In this document: in pieces, positions 53,428 to 62,126 of the stretch
How positions within the stretch are numbered: the first letter of the stretch is position 1
Layout of the letters: every line of letters starts with the position of its first letter
Origin: Motiliproteus sp036961355
GTDB taxonomy: Bacteria > Pseudomonadota > Gammaproteobacteria > Pseudomonadales > Balneatricaceae
Assembly: GCA_036961355.1 (NCBI GenBank)
Contig: JBALVL010000016.1
Coordinates: 39,112-103,111, forward strand
DNA length: 64,000 nucleotides
Reading direction: 5' to 3'
The notes under the pieces: model-generated
The model's database searches: none
Told to the model about the DNA's origin: nothing
What the model saw: the letters and a program-made list of their open reading frames with translations, nothing else
Position numbers and translations under genes: made by a program

Positions 53428-53683
53428 CGGCTAATGTGACACAACATTGGCAGCAACTCCGAAGTGCTTAGCGGCCAACATTCCATACGCTATTTCTCGT
53501 ATCTGCGATTGCAGGTAGATATTTCCAGAAAAATGAAACTGTAGCTTTGCTAAATTCGAGAAAAAGCGTAGATTCAAATATTAAGCGGGCCACGGTAAAG
53601 AGTCTAACGTTCGGACTCGATCGGCTTACCTCTAGGTCATTAAGAACACTACAATCGCTTGATAGCTCCGTAAAATAGGCAAA

Positions 53684-53710
53684 GCCCCTCACCATAGGGC
53701 AGCGAGGGGC
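53684..53710 (-). terminator. Hairpin after the anchor gene, copy 2
   Basis: On the - strand GCCCCTC and GAGGGGC form a 7-bp stem with a 13-base loop, followed by TTT, just after the stop at 53717. It parallels the hairpin at 39442-39469. Confidence 0.6.
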
Positions 53711-53716
53711 GGACTT

Positions 53717-54406
53717 TCACATCATGCGTTTAATCCACTGATAGTCCCCCTGAATCTCCAGGGTTATCGTTACCGCACCAACCGAGCGGTTCCGCCAAAA
53801 CCACCCATGTTTGCCATTAAAGGCTGCTTCAAGAACTCCACTATCCCCTTTGACCTGACGCCCTTTGCCGTAGCCGAAATAATCAAGGCTGGGAGAGTCT
53901 CCATGGGTATCAAAATTGACAGCTCCGCCTTCTACGGCCCACTCGTAAGTCACGGTAGCTCCTTTATTCATACCCAGTTTAATTTCGGTGGCCTCACCGG
54001 GCTTAAGAATAATCACCTTTTGGTCAGAAGCGATAGGCATGCTCGATGCTGCCGCAACAGGTTTAGCGAGAATCTTCGCTTCAGCAACCTTCTCGGCGGC
54101 TGGGCTAATAAGTGATACAGCAGGAACAGCTGCTAGGCCTTCTTTCGAAACAGCCCCTGTTTCTATTGCAGCTATTTTCTGCACTGGAACCTCTTGAGCG
54201 CTCTCTTGTGCAAGTGAAACCTTGATCTCACCCATGGTCGTCAGCCCCAAGTAACGTCCTGCTCCTGTAGGATCTAGCCCGTATTCTGCGGGAAGTACGG
54301 TTGTAATCAGCAAAAGGACTGCAACTACGGCTGCGATCACCGTTGAGCGTACCAATTGTTGACTGGTTGGTAGCTCCGCTCGGCTTGGTAAGTCTGTGTT
54401 ATACAT
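53717..54406 (-). CDS. Transmembrane anchor protein, copy 2
   Basis: A 229-residue paralogue of the protein at 39476, with one membrane segment (VAVLLLITTVLPAEYG) and the same C-terminal domain (ILKPGEATEIKLGMNKGA, NFDTHGD, GKHGWFWRNRS). The middle linker differs. The start MYNTDLPSRAEL has AGAGG upstream. It is downstream of HupE copy 2. Function is unknown. Confidence 0.8.
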   Translation of the reverse strand: MYNTDLPSRAELPTSQQLVRSTVIAAVVAVLLLITTVLPAEYGLDPTGAGRYLGLTTMGEIKVSLAQESAQEVPVQKIAAIETGAVSKEGLAAVPAVSLISPAAEKVAEAKILAKPVAAASSMPIASDQKVIILKPGEATEIKLGMNKGATVTYEWAVEGGAVNFDTHGDSPSLDYFGYGKGRQVKGDSGVLEAAFNGKHGWFWRNRSVGAVTITLEIQGDYQWIKRMM

Positions 54407-54448
54407 ATAAACCTCTATCGTATTCTTTAACTTCAAGTAGTCGTTTTA

Positions 54449-55180
54449 TTAAGCTACGAAGTAACCAGTCATCTGATAACCGATCAGCATAAAGCCAGCC
54501 CCCATCAGAAAGACATTCGCGGTATAGGCATGCTTGAAAAATCCTGAATAACGCCGCCAGAACCCCATCAGAATTAAAATAAAACTCAGAGCAAGCAGTT
54601 GACCTATCTCAACACCGACATTAAAGGCGATTAGATTGGCTAACAGCCCATCTGATGAAATTTCAAATTCCTGGATTTTTGTCGCCAATCCAAAACCATG
54701 AAAAAGGCCAAATATCAGGGTCGCCAGCCTAGTATCGGGTTGATACCCAAACCAACGCTGATAGGCCCCGAGATTATCGAGCGCTTTATAGACCACAGAA
54801 AGACCGATAATTGCATCGATCAGATAAGCATTCGCGGGGATGTCAAAATAGACGCCCACGAGCAGAGTCGTTGAATGACCGATAGTAAACAAACTCACAT
54901 AAATTGCGATATGGGGCAGTTTGTACAGGAAGAAGATTACGCCGAATAGGAAAAGCAAGTGATCGTATCCTGTGACCATATGCTTGGCACCCAAGTAGGT
55001 AAACGGTAGCAGATTGATACCGCTGATTTCTTGAATGTAGCCTTGGTCGCCAGAGGCGATACCGTGTGCAAACGCACTCTCCTGAATTAACACTAAACAT
55101 AGCAACCCGACAAGGGCCGCCCAGAGTTTTTTCTGACCGAGAAACGGCGGCGAATTCTCTGTACACACAGGTATTTTCAT
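54449..55180 (-). CDS. HupE/UreJ-family membrane protein, copy 2
   Basis: A 243-residue polytopic protein, paralogue of the one at 40207 with very high identity (TGYDHLLFLFGVIFF, HGFGLA). The start at 55180 aligns with copy 1 (MKIPV). Metal transport is the family role; the metal is not readable. Confidence 0.88.
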   Translation of the reverse strand: MKIPVCTENSPPFLGQKKLWAALVGLLCLVLIQESAFAHGIASGDQGYIQEISGINLLPFTYLGAKHMVTGYDHLLFLFGVIFFLYKLPHIAIYVSLFTIGHSTTLLVGVYFDIPANAYLIDAIIGLSVVYKALDNLGAYQRWFGYQPDTRLATLIFGLFHGFGLATKIQEFEISSDGLLANLIAFNVGVEIGQLLALSFILILMGFWRRYSGFFKHAYTANVFLMGAGFMLIGYQMTGYFVA

Positions 55181-55249
55181 AAGGTAACTCACATTGTTCT
55201 TAACAAAATATTCCGCAGATACGGTTCGTATCAAGAAAGGTGTGCTTGC

Positions 55250-55624
55250 CTAGGAAGGAGGACGCTGCCATTGCATAGAAGTATGGGACAAGTGATTCCG
55301 TACATAGACAGAGGACCAAAACCCTAACCTAAGCGCAGCAGGTATGCTTTGAACGGATAGAAAGACCGAATTATGTGTATGGTCGGCACTATCATGGCCG
55401 TGTTGGCGCTCTTGGGTTGACTCCTCGTGCGTGCCTCTATCATGCAAGTGCGTTGAGTACTCAGATATTTCAGCCCCTAACTCTAGGTGGCGTTCAATAT
55501 CTGCATCCACAGAAGCAAAGGGATTATGTGAGGCAAAATGTGTATAAGGCAACATCAAAGCAATCGACATAAGAACGCCTACAACAATGTGTCTCGTGTG
55601 CACTGATAATTTACAAAACAACAT
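55250..55624 (-). CDS. Small His-rich exported protein, copy 2
   Basis: A 124-residue paralogue of the protein at 40988, with IVVGVLMSIALMLP, then THLHDRGTHEE and HGHDSADHTH, ending WQRPPS. Probably periplasmic metal buffering. It heads the second His-rich/HupE/anchor set, 69 bases before HupE. Confidence 0.7.
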   Translation of the reverse strand: MLFCKLSVHTRHIVVGVLMSIALMLPYTHFASHNPFASVDADIERHLELGAEISEYSTHLHDRGTHEESTQERQHGHDSADHTHNSVFLSVQSIPAALRLGFWSSVYVRNHLSHTSMQWQRPPS

Positions 55625-55772
55625 TTTACTGACTAAAACCTACATAAAGATTACATCAATGGATCGCGCTACTCTTCCCGCACAAACCAAGAAGTATATG
55701 GCTTAATCAAAGAAGCTTAAACTTGACATTTATACTCGCTAGAACGAGGTGGTTTGTGTTGAAATTCACAAG

Positions 55773-56177
55773 CTACCGTATTCCAGCACGCTCCTGTCGC
55801 ACTCGAACATAGGCGATGATATGCGCGGCATCTGTCGGTAAAACCTGCGGCTGTGCTGGCATATCGCCAAACTTCCAGTGATGCGACCTGACGCCATCTT
55901 TAACCGCCCGATAAAAAGCCAGATCAGAATGATGACTCGGCTCGTACACTTTGTGGTTCAAAGGTGGCCCCTGCTTTGTTCCATTCATCATTACCCCATG
56001 GCAGCTGGCACAGCTCTTACTGTAGAGCAGCCTTCCCTGATCTTTATCACCAACGAAATTGGTAGGAGGCAACCCTTGATTTGCAAGTCGTTCAGCTTCA
56101 TCGGGCAAGCCGCAGGCCGTTAGCAACACAATCAACCCCAAACCTATCCACGGTTTTAGTTTCATAACTCTATCCAT
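55773..56177 (-). CDS. Lipoprotein cytochrome c, family C copy 2
   Basis: A 134-residue monohaem cytochrome with lipobox LTAC and haem motif CASCHG, related to the gene at 50286 (GPPLNHKVYEPSHHSD, VRSHHWKFGDMPAQP). Its ATG overlaps the TAA of the cyclase gene by one base, so the two are translationally coupled. A start four codons later is also possible. Confidence 0.88.
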   Translation of the reverse strand: MDRVMKLKPWIGLGLIVLLTACGLPDEAERLANQGLPPTNFVGDKDQGRLLYSKSCASCHGVMMNGTKQGPPLNHKVYEPSHHSDLAFYRAVKDGVRSHHWKFGDMPAQPQVLPTDAAHIIAYVRVRQERAGIR

Positions 56178-57211
56178 TATGTGGTGTATTCAGTCACACC
56201 ATCTTGATCAGTAGTTTCAGTCTCGCAATAGGCCAGTGCAATACTATCCACTTGCTCAATTTTTCCTTTCATCGAAACCAGCCCTAATCGGCTAGCGTGT
56301 AACTTCGGTGCGTGCTCCAAGGTTTGATACAAAGACGAAGAAATCAACGCTCTAACCCCTGCCTCTTTACAGTGACCTTGCAGTCCTGCTGCCACATTAA
56401 TAGTGTCGCCGAAATAGACCAGCTCACGTTTCAAATCACCAACCTCGCTGACGAGGACAAGGCCTGAATTGAGCCCTGCTCGTAAATCGACCCAGGCGCT
56501 GTAAACGGGGACACTAGCTTGTCGCTGAACCTCGACGATGCGAAAAACGTCTTCTAGGCAACCGAGAATATCCGGCATCGACCGACGTTTAGAAAGGTCC
56601 CAGGTCACTACCATTTCATCGCCAATGTAGCGGTGTACCTCGCCGCCGTATTGATCAACCACGCCAGCCAAGTCAAAGAATAGGTTTCCTATGAGCTGGT
56701 GCGTCTTAACATCACCTATTTTTTCAGTCAGCCGGGTTGATCCCACCACATCCAAAAACATAAATGCCAGGTGCTGCTCAGCCGGTTCTTGATATCGACC
56801 GAGTAGTATCTCCATCAGCGATCGAGTACCCAAGAAGGAGGTGATCCGAAGCAGTAGATTAAACGTAAACGCCATAAACAAGCTAAACACAAAATGGCGT
56901 CCAAAAGCCTCACCACGCATCCATTGCAAGCTGAGGTCATGACTTAACCCCAGCCAGTGCCGAGTCAGCGTCATATTGAACAGGATGATGGTGATCCAGA
57001 TCACCGTCAGTACCAACGTATAGTGGATCAGCGGTAATTGACGTAGTCGACGCCCTCGACGTTTGCGTACCCAAATTGTGTCCAGAAGACCGATAAAGAT
57101 TCCGTTCAAGATGCCATTAACGAGCCCAAAGGAGAGCCCTTCAGACAAAACGACACTGTATAAAATGCCGAACATGGACGAGGCGATAGTAATCACAAAC
57201 ACCCGCTTCAT
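56177..57211 (-). CDS. Membrane class III adenylate/guanylate cyclase-like protein
   Basis: A 344-residue protein with about four to five membrane segments (residues about 1-150) and a C-terminal class III cyclase domain. Metal-binding Asp residues are present in FMFLDVVGSTRL and YIGDEMVVTW. The GDTxNxAARL catalytic segment reads GDTINVAAGLQ: the Asn is kept but the transition-state Arg is Gly. It may be inactive or a sensor. ATG 57211 has AAGAAGG upstream; the frame opens far upstream to 57349 in non-coding sequence. It is coupled to cytochrome C copy 2. Confidence 0.8.
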   Translation of the reverse strand: MKRVFVITIASSMFGILYSVVLSEGLSFGLVNGILNGIFIGLLDTIWVRKRRGRRLRQLPLIHYTLVLTVIWITIILFNMTLTRHWLGLSHDLSLQWMRGEAFGRHFVFSLFMAFTFNLLLRITSFLGTRSLMEILLGRYQEPAEQHLAFMFLDVVGSTRLTEKIGDVKTHQLIGNLFFDLAGVVDQYGGEVHRYIGDEMVVTWDLSKRRSMPDILGCLEDVFRIVEVQRQASVPVYSAWVDLRAGLNSGLVLVSEVGDLKRELVYFGDTINVAAGLQGHCKEAGVRALISSSLYQTLEHAPKLHASRLGLVSMKGKIEQVDSIALAYCETETTDQDGVTEYTT

Positions 57212-57391
57212 ATCCGACCTTCTTATGTGATGCATTAACACAATCGCTATGTTCCTCAGTTTCGTGCCTAACAACGATGTTGGAGCGCGAGACAGCACAG
57301 CCAGAGAGGGGTGCCCGGACAGATCACCTGACGGGGGAAACCCCATCAAACAGGAACGATTCTATCCTAGCCGGTTCGAACTACCCGCTGA

Positions 57392-57952
57392 TCAGTGGGT
57401 GCTAGCACCATTACTCCCTCGTGCAGTAAGGATCTGATATTGATTTTCTGTCAGACCAGGCAAACGTTTAAGAAAAGCTACCATGTTCCAGATACGCGTA
57501 TCATCATGCCCTGGCGCCCAAGAAGGCATCCCTGATGCTTTAATTCCGTGTTTAATAATCCAAAAATTTCGCTGATCTTCTTCTTTTGCGTCTTCGTCCG
57601 TTCGGGATATATCTGCTAAATTTGGCGGCGAAGGATACAAGCCTAATGTGAAATCACTTTCACTTTTACCCGGTTTTAGATGACAGCCTGCGCACATGGC
57701 ATTGTAATCTGCACCACCTTTGAGTAAACGCTCAGCTGAATTGAGATCCGACGGCACGTCAATATCCTGTGAGGCGCGCGCGATCGAGTTCTCACGCAAT
57801 GTCTCTAATGCCCATGTGGTAACATCAAAGTGAGGATCATCTGCTCCCATCGAATACAAACCCGAGTAGAGAAACGCCACGCCCCCTATCACCACTACGC
57901 CTGCCATTGCTATCAGTCGCTTAAAACAAGCTCCCTTTTTTAAAACTGTCAT
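57392..57952 (-). CDS. Membrane-anchored cytochrome c, family D
   Basis: A 186-residue protein with one N-terminal hydrophobic segment (LIAMAGVVVIGGVAFLYSG) and a class I cytochrome domain with CAGCHL and a distal MPSWAP methionine. No paralogue is seen in the window. ATG 57952 has GGAGAG upstream. It is the gene between the Met/His-rich protein and the cyclase; the 180-base gap to the cyclase start at 57211 shows no gene. Confidence 0.85.
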   Translation of the reverse strand: MTVLKKGACFKRLIAMAGVVVIGGVAFLYSGLYSMGADDPHFDVTTWALETLRENSIARASQDIDVPSDLNSAERLLKGGADYNAMCAGCHLKPGKSESDFTLGLYPSPPNLADISRTDEDAKEEDQRNFWIIKHGIKASGMPSWAPGHDDTRIWNMVAFLKRLPGLTENQYQILTARGSNGASTH

Positions 57953-58027
57953 TAGATACTCTCCGCCGATAGCAGCCCTTACCACTTACTCGGCAAGGGC
58001 ATGCTCAAGTGACTGTTTTATCTTTAA

Positions 58028-58363
58028 TTACTGAGATGGCGTTTGCATATGATCACCCGCCATTCCCGCGCCTGTCATCTGCTCGCTATGGCCATGAGAT
58101 GATGCGTCATCTGAGTCATGCCCATGAGATGATGCGTCGCCTGACTCTACTGAACCATCCTGCATGGCACTCATGCACTGCTGCATCATGGCCATCACAA
58201 CCGGATCATTCATATCCATTTTGCTATGATCCATCGCACTCAAAGTCGCGCAGTCTGGATTCTCTGCGGTTTTCATGTGATCTTTTTCACTATGCGCCTG
58301 TACAGAAAACGCCAGCATAAGTGCAGGAACAGCAATAAGTACGCTAAATTGTTTTTTCATCAT
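58028..58363 (-). CDS. Met/His-rich periplasmic protein
   Basis: A 111-residue exported protein (signal peptide ending VQAH) with many Met and His (MDHSKMDMND, MAMMQQCMSAMQ) and a ten-residue repeat DASSHGHDSD/DASSHGHSEQ. Such proteins buffer copper in the periplasm. It lies between copB copy 2 and cytochrome D. Not a named family that I recognise. Confidence 0.7.
   Translation of the reverse strand: MMKKQFSVLIAVPALMLAFSVQAHSEKDHMKTAENPDCATLSAMDHSKMDMNDPVVMAMMQQCMSAMQDGSVESGDASSHGHDSDDASSHGHSEQMTGAGMAGDHMQTPSQ
58092..58138. repeat. Direct repeat inside the Met/His-rich gene
   Basis: A 17-bp sequence, CCATGAGATGATGCGTC, occurs at 58092-58108 and 58122-58138, exactly 30 bases apart. It encodes the two copies of the AspAlaSerSerHisGlyHis unit. 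Confidence 0.9.
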
Positions 58364-58419
58364 GATTGATCCCTGTTTTTTTTATTTAAAATAAATGATC
58401 TTTTGTGTTTAAAGCACAG

Positions 58420-59280
58420 TTAGAACCAGAACCTCACACCCACTACATAATGGGTATCACGAACGGACTCATCAGCGGCCCGAGCGATATCAGCTGTTTC
58501 ACCTAACATACTTGTCCACTCGACACCCACATACGGTGCGAACTGACGTGTGATTTCATAGCGCAGTCTTAATCCAAGCGCGGCATCAGCAAAACCCTCG
58601 CCTAATCCGTTTTCGATGTCATCCTGACCATAAAAGCTCAACTCAGCGCGCGGTTGCAAAACCCACTGCTGGCTAAGTAATAATTCATACTCCGCCTCAA
58701 GTGAAACAGCAGTGCGGCCGCTTTCGCCAATGTAGGCGGTCGCGTCCAATTCGAACCAGTAAGGAGCGAGCCCTTGCAGTCCAAGGGCAAGCCATTGCCG
58801 ATCAGTACCTTCATCGTACTGATCAAGCCGTATCCCAAGCTGTGTATCGAAATAAGGGGTGTACGCATGACTCCACAAAACATCTGTCTGGCTTTCTTCC
58901 AGACGGCCGTTAGCAATATCACCTTCCAATTTGATATACAGACGATTGAAGGTGGATCCATACCAACCCTGAAGATCAAACACACCTGTTTCACTGTCGG
59001 CATCGTATTCAATACGATCACCCACCACCGCCCAGAACATATATTCGTCGGCCAACTTGAGTTGACGCGGCCCACCCAATGCATAAGGTCCTTTTTCTAA
59101 CGTATAGCCATCGGAATAGGCATGTGGATCACGAGCATCAGCGGGCGCTTCACCACCCTGCGCTTTTCCATCGTTTACATCAGTCCCAGCGGCATATGCC
59201 AGCAACGGATAGCTACTCATTGTTAATGCAGCAGTGACGATCAGAGGTTTTAGTATTCGAACAAAAGAGACTGGTTTCAT
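58420..59280 (-). CDS. copB: Copper resistance outer-membrane protein CopB (PcoB family), copy 2
   Basis: A 286-residue barrel protein with a signal peptide ending YAAG and the CopB features WYGSTFNRLYIKLEGD, GLQGLAPYWFEL and LRLRYEITRQFAPYVGVEW, ending VVGVRFWF. The start at 59280 overlaps the CopA stop (ATGA). It is longer than copy 1 because of an N-terminal linker. Confidence 0.94.
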   Translation of the reverse strand: MKPVSFVRILKPLIVTAALTMSSYPLLAYAAGTDVNDGKAQGGEAPADARDPHAYSDGYTLEKGPYALGGPRQLKLADEYMFWAVVGDRIEYDADSETGVFDLQGWYGSTFNRLYIKLEGDIANGRLEESQTDVLWSHAYTPYFDTQLGIRLDQYDEGTDRQWLALGLQGLAPYWFELDATAYIGESGRTAVSLEAEYELLLSQQWVLQPRAELSFYGQDDIENGLGEGFADAALGLRLRYEITRQFAPYVGVEWTSMLGETADIARAADESVRDTHYVVGVRFWF

Positions 59281-61208
59281 GAGACCACCACCTCGCGGAA
59301 CATGCCCGCATCCATGTGAAAAAGAAGATGGCAATGCCAAGCCCAGCGCCCGAAGTCATGCGGTGTTGTCAAAAAGCTAACCCGTTGTGCCGGTTGCACT
59401 GAAATAGTATGACGGCGCACCAATAAATCGCCTTCTGAAGACTCCACATCGCTCCACATGCCATGTAAATGCATGGGGTGAGTCATCATAGTGTCATTCT
59501 GTAAGATAACTCGTATCCGCTCACCTTGATGCATCGACACGGGTGTACTCTTACCAAATTCAAGTCCATCTATTGACCAGCTGTAACGTTCCATATTGCC
59601 GGTAAGATGCAGCTCTATCTCCCTTGTCGGTGCACGATCATCATCCAGCACACCCGTAACGGAACGCAGATCAGCCAGTGTTAATACACGACGGCCATTG
59701 TTACGCAGCCCGATGCCCGGATCATCCAGATTGGTACGCGGTGTATCAACACGCATATCGACAGACGGGCCATATTCAGTACTCGCATGCCGAACCTTTT
59801 GTGAAGGCTTCGCCAAAGGATTCGTTTGCATGCCATGTTGGCTGTGATCCATTGCCGGAGACTCCATGGCAGCACCGCTCATGCCATGTCCCATCGCACT
59901 GTGATCCATTGCCGGAGACTTCATGGCAGCACCGCTCATGCTATGTCCCATCGTACTGTGATCCATTGCCGGTGGTTTCATGGCGGCACCGCTCGTGCTA
60001 TGTCCCATCGCACTGTGATCCATGGCCGAATCGTCCATGGTATGACCCATTTGGCTATGATCCATGGCTCCCATCATGTCAGTCATTTCCAGCCACTCAA
60101 CAGGATCAAGTTCCGGTACAGCAGTAACCATACTAGGATGCACAGACAAGGTGCCGCGTGCGTAGCCTGATCGATCCATACTTTGTGCAAAAATGGTGTA
60201 TGCATCGTTTTCAGGCTCGACAATAACGTCGTACGTTTCACCTGGACCAAAGCGGAATTCATCTACGCTCACGGGCTTCACATTCTGCCCATCAGCCTGC
60301 ACAACACTGAGGATCAACCCAGGAATGCGAACATCATAAAAACTATTACTGGACCCATTAATAAAACGCAGACGTACGCGTTCACCTTTGTTGAACAATC
60401 CATTCCAGTTACCCGCTGGTGTCATGCCGTTCATCAGATACGTAAATGTTGCGGCTGAAAGATCAGCTAAATCCGTCGGATTCATCCGCATCTGATTCCA
60501 CATCTGACGCTTTTCAAGCGCACCGGTCATTCCTAGCGTTGATGCATCCTGTAAAAAATCACCTAATACCGGCTGATTGAAGTTATAAACATCACTTTGT
60601 ACCTTCAATTTGGACAACAGAGACATAGGATCCTCATCGGTCCAGTCTGACAGCTGTATCACATGATCTTGATCTGCTTGAATCGACTCACCTTGGCGCG
60701 GCTCAACAATAAGTGCGCCGTACATACCGGTCATTTCCTGAAAGCCACTATGGGAGTGATACCAGTACGTCCCGCTTTGCTTCAACGTGAAGCGATAAAC
60801 AAAGGTTTCTTGCGGCGCTATACCGCGAAAACTTATGCCTGGCACACCATCCATCTCGTAAGGAAGAATAATCCCATGCCAATGTATTGAGGTAGGAACA
60901 GTGAGATGATTGGTAACACGAATAGTCACCTCATCCCCTTCGCGCAAACGCAGAGTCGGTGCTGGAATGGAGCCATTGATAGTGGTCGCCATTCGCGTAA
61001 CACCCGTAAAATTGACAGGAGTTTCCGCAATGACCAAATTTATTTCCTGGCCGCTCAATACAGGGGCCGAACCCAGATGAGTATCATTTGTGTTGGCATA
61101 GAGCAGCCTTGGCATAGCTGATAAAACACCGCCTGCCGCTAGACCTTTTACAAAAAGCCGCCGTGACAAACGTTGGCGAGAAATTAATACTGACTCGTCT
61201 TGTTTCAT
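59277..61208 (-). CDS. copA: Multicopper oxidase CopA (PcoA family), copy 2
   Basis: A 643-residue Tat-exported copper oxidase (SRRLF at residues 15-19). Copper ligands are in SIHWHG, YWYHSHSGF, HPMHLHGMW and AWHCHLLFHMDAGMF. Residues about 376-453 are a Met/His-rich segment containing three tandem 19-residue repeats that begin MDHS. ATG 61208 aligns with copy 1; the frame opens to 61253. It is divergent from copR, with a palindrome in the shared promoter region, and overlaps copB. Confidence 0.95.
   Translation of the reverse strand: MKQDESVLISRQRLSRRLFVKGLAAGGVLSAMPRLLYANTNDTHLGSAPVLSGQEINLVIAETPVNFTGVTRMATTINGSIPAPTLRLREGDEVTIRVTNHLTVPTSIHWHGIILPYEMDGVPGISFRGIAPQETFVYRFTLKQSGTYWYHSHSGFQEMTGMYGALIVEPRQGESIQADQDHVIQLSDWTDEDPMSLLSKLKVQSDVYNFNQPVLGDFLQDASTLGMTGALEKRQMWNQMRMNPTDLADLSAATFTYLMNGMTPAGNWNGLFNKGERVRLRFINGSSNSFYDVRIPGLILSVVQADGQNVKPVSVDEFRFGPGETYDVIVEPENDAYTIFAQSMDRSGYARGTLSVHPSMVTAVPELDPVEWLEMTDMMGAMDHSQMGHTMDDSAMDHSAMGHSTSGAAMKPPAMDHSTMGHSMSGAAMKSPAMDHSAMGHGMSGAAMESPAMDHSQHGMQTNPLAKPSQKVRHASTEYGPSVDMRVDTPRTNLDDPGIGLRNNGRRVLTLADLRSVTGVLDDDRAPTREIELHLTGNMERYSWSIDGLEFGKSTPVSMHQGERIRVILQNDTMMTHPMHLHGMWSDVESSEGDLLVRRHTISVQPAQRVSFLTTPHDFGRWAWHCHLLFHMDAGMFREVVVS
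59853..60023. repeat. Three 57-bp repeats in copA copy 2
   Basis: On the - strand the 57-bp units (59853-59909, 59910-59966, 59967-60023) encode a 19-residue Met/His block such as MDHSAMGHSTSGAAM. A partial unit follows at the C-terminal side. copA copy 1 has only irregular Met/His motifs there. Confidence 0.9.
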
Positions 61209-61339
61209 GTTAACTGATGCTCCGGTGTCATCACCTATCTCGCAGGTAGTCAAGCAGGTAATAAGTGGCCGCTATTTATTAAATAGGCAGCTTTTAATTT
61301 TTTGTTCCTACATATTACCCAGCCTACACTGACGCCAGC

Positions 61340-61377
61340 ATGACCCAAAGATTACAAAGCTGTCATCTTTGGGTCAT
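61340..61377. promoter_or_regulatory. Nested palindrome between copA copy 2 and copR (candidate CopR operator)
   Basis: ATGACCCAAAGAT and ATCTTTGGGTCAT are perfect 13-bp arms around a 12-base centre. Nested inside is ATTACA-AAGC-TGTCAT (61351-61366), like cop/Cus boxes bound by CopR/CusR-type regulators. A TAATAT element (61312-61317) could be the copA -10, and TACACT (61400-61405) the copR -10. The site is placed to control both genes. Confidence 0.7.
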
Positions 61378-61433
61378 CTGACTGTGTGTATGCATCCGTT
61401 ACACTACTAACTTTTTAAGACGGGAGGCGGACA

Positions 61434-62126
61434 GTGAAACTTCTGCTTGTAGAAGACGAAGCTAAAACCGGAGATTATCTGCGCCAGGGGCTGACAGAAG
61501 CAGGGTTTCTGATCACATTGACTCGCAATGGACTGGATGGCTATCACCTCGCCATGACAGAGCGATTCGACTTGATCATACTCGACGTAATGCTACCGGA
61601 TGTCGACGGATGGCGAATTCTCACGTCATTTAGGGAAGCGGGACATCAAACACCGGTGCTATTCCTCACCGCCCGTGACAGCATTGATGATCGGGTCAAA
61701 GGGCTAGAGTTAGGTGCTGATGACTACCTAGTTAAGCCTTTTGCTTTCACCGAACTTTTGGCCAGAGTCCGCTCCTTACTGCGACGTGGCGTAGTGCCCA
61801 GCGCAACAAGCCAACTCAGAATAGCTGACCTTATACTTGATTTACCTCGACGCAGAGCTTCTCGCTCAGGCAAAAAAATAGCACTAAGTCAGAAAGAGTT
61901 TGCATTGCTGGAGCTACTGGTGCGCCGTCAGGGTGAAGTACTGCCCCGCACGTTGATCGCCTCTGAAGTATGGGACATGAATTTTGATAGCGATACGAAT
62001 GTTATTGATGTGGCCATTCGAAGACTGCGCGCAAAAGTCGATGATAACTTTGAACCTAAACTTATCCACACCGTTCGCGGTATGGGCTACACGTTAGACG
62101 TGGAGGACGATAATGCATCCGCGTAA
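61434..62126 (+). CDS. copR: Copper-responsive response regulator CopR/CusR
   Basis: A 230-residue OmpR-type regulator with receiver Asp51 (LIILDVMLPDVDG), a switch Lys in LVKPFAFTELLARV, and a C-terminal winged helix (RTLIASEVWDMNFDSDTNVIDVAI). The start is a GTG with GGGAGG 6 bases upstream. It overlaps copS and is divergent from copA copy 2, the usual layout for copper-induced operons. Confidence 0.94.
   Translation: MKLLLVEDEAKTGDYLRQGLTEAGFLITLTRNGLDGYHLAMTERFDLIILDVMLPDVDGWRILTSFREAGHQTPVLFLTARDSIDDRVKGLELGADDYLVKPFAFTELLARVRSLLRRGVVPSATSQLRIADLILDLPRRRASRSGKKIALSQKEFALLELLVRRQGEVLPRTLIASEVWDMNFDSDTNVIDVAIRRLRAKVDDNFEPKLIHTVRGMGYTLDVEDDNASA

Noticed and set aside
53468..53695. A 75-codon frame on the - strand between cytochrome B copy 2 and the anchor gene
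   Set aside because: No ribosome site, no motif and it runs into the anchor terminator; treated as non-coding.
59853..60023. Regular repeats that might suggest a CRISPR array
   Set aside because: They are in-frame 57-bp coding repeats with no unique spacers.
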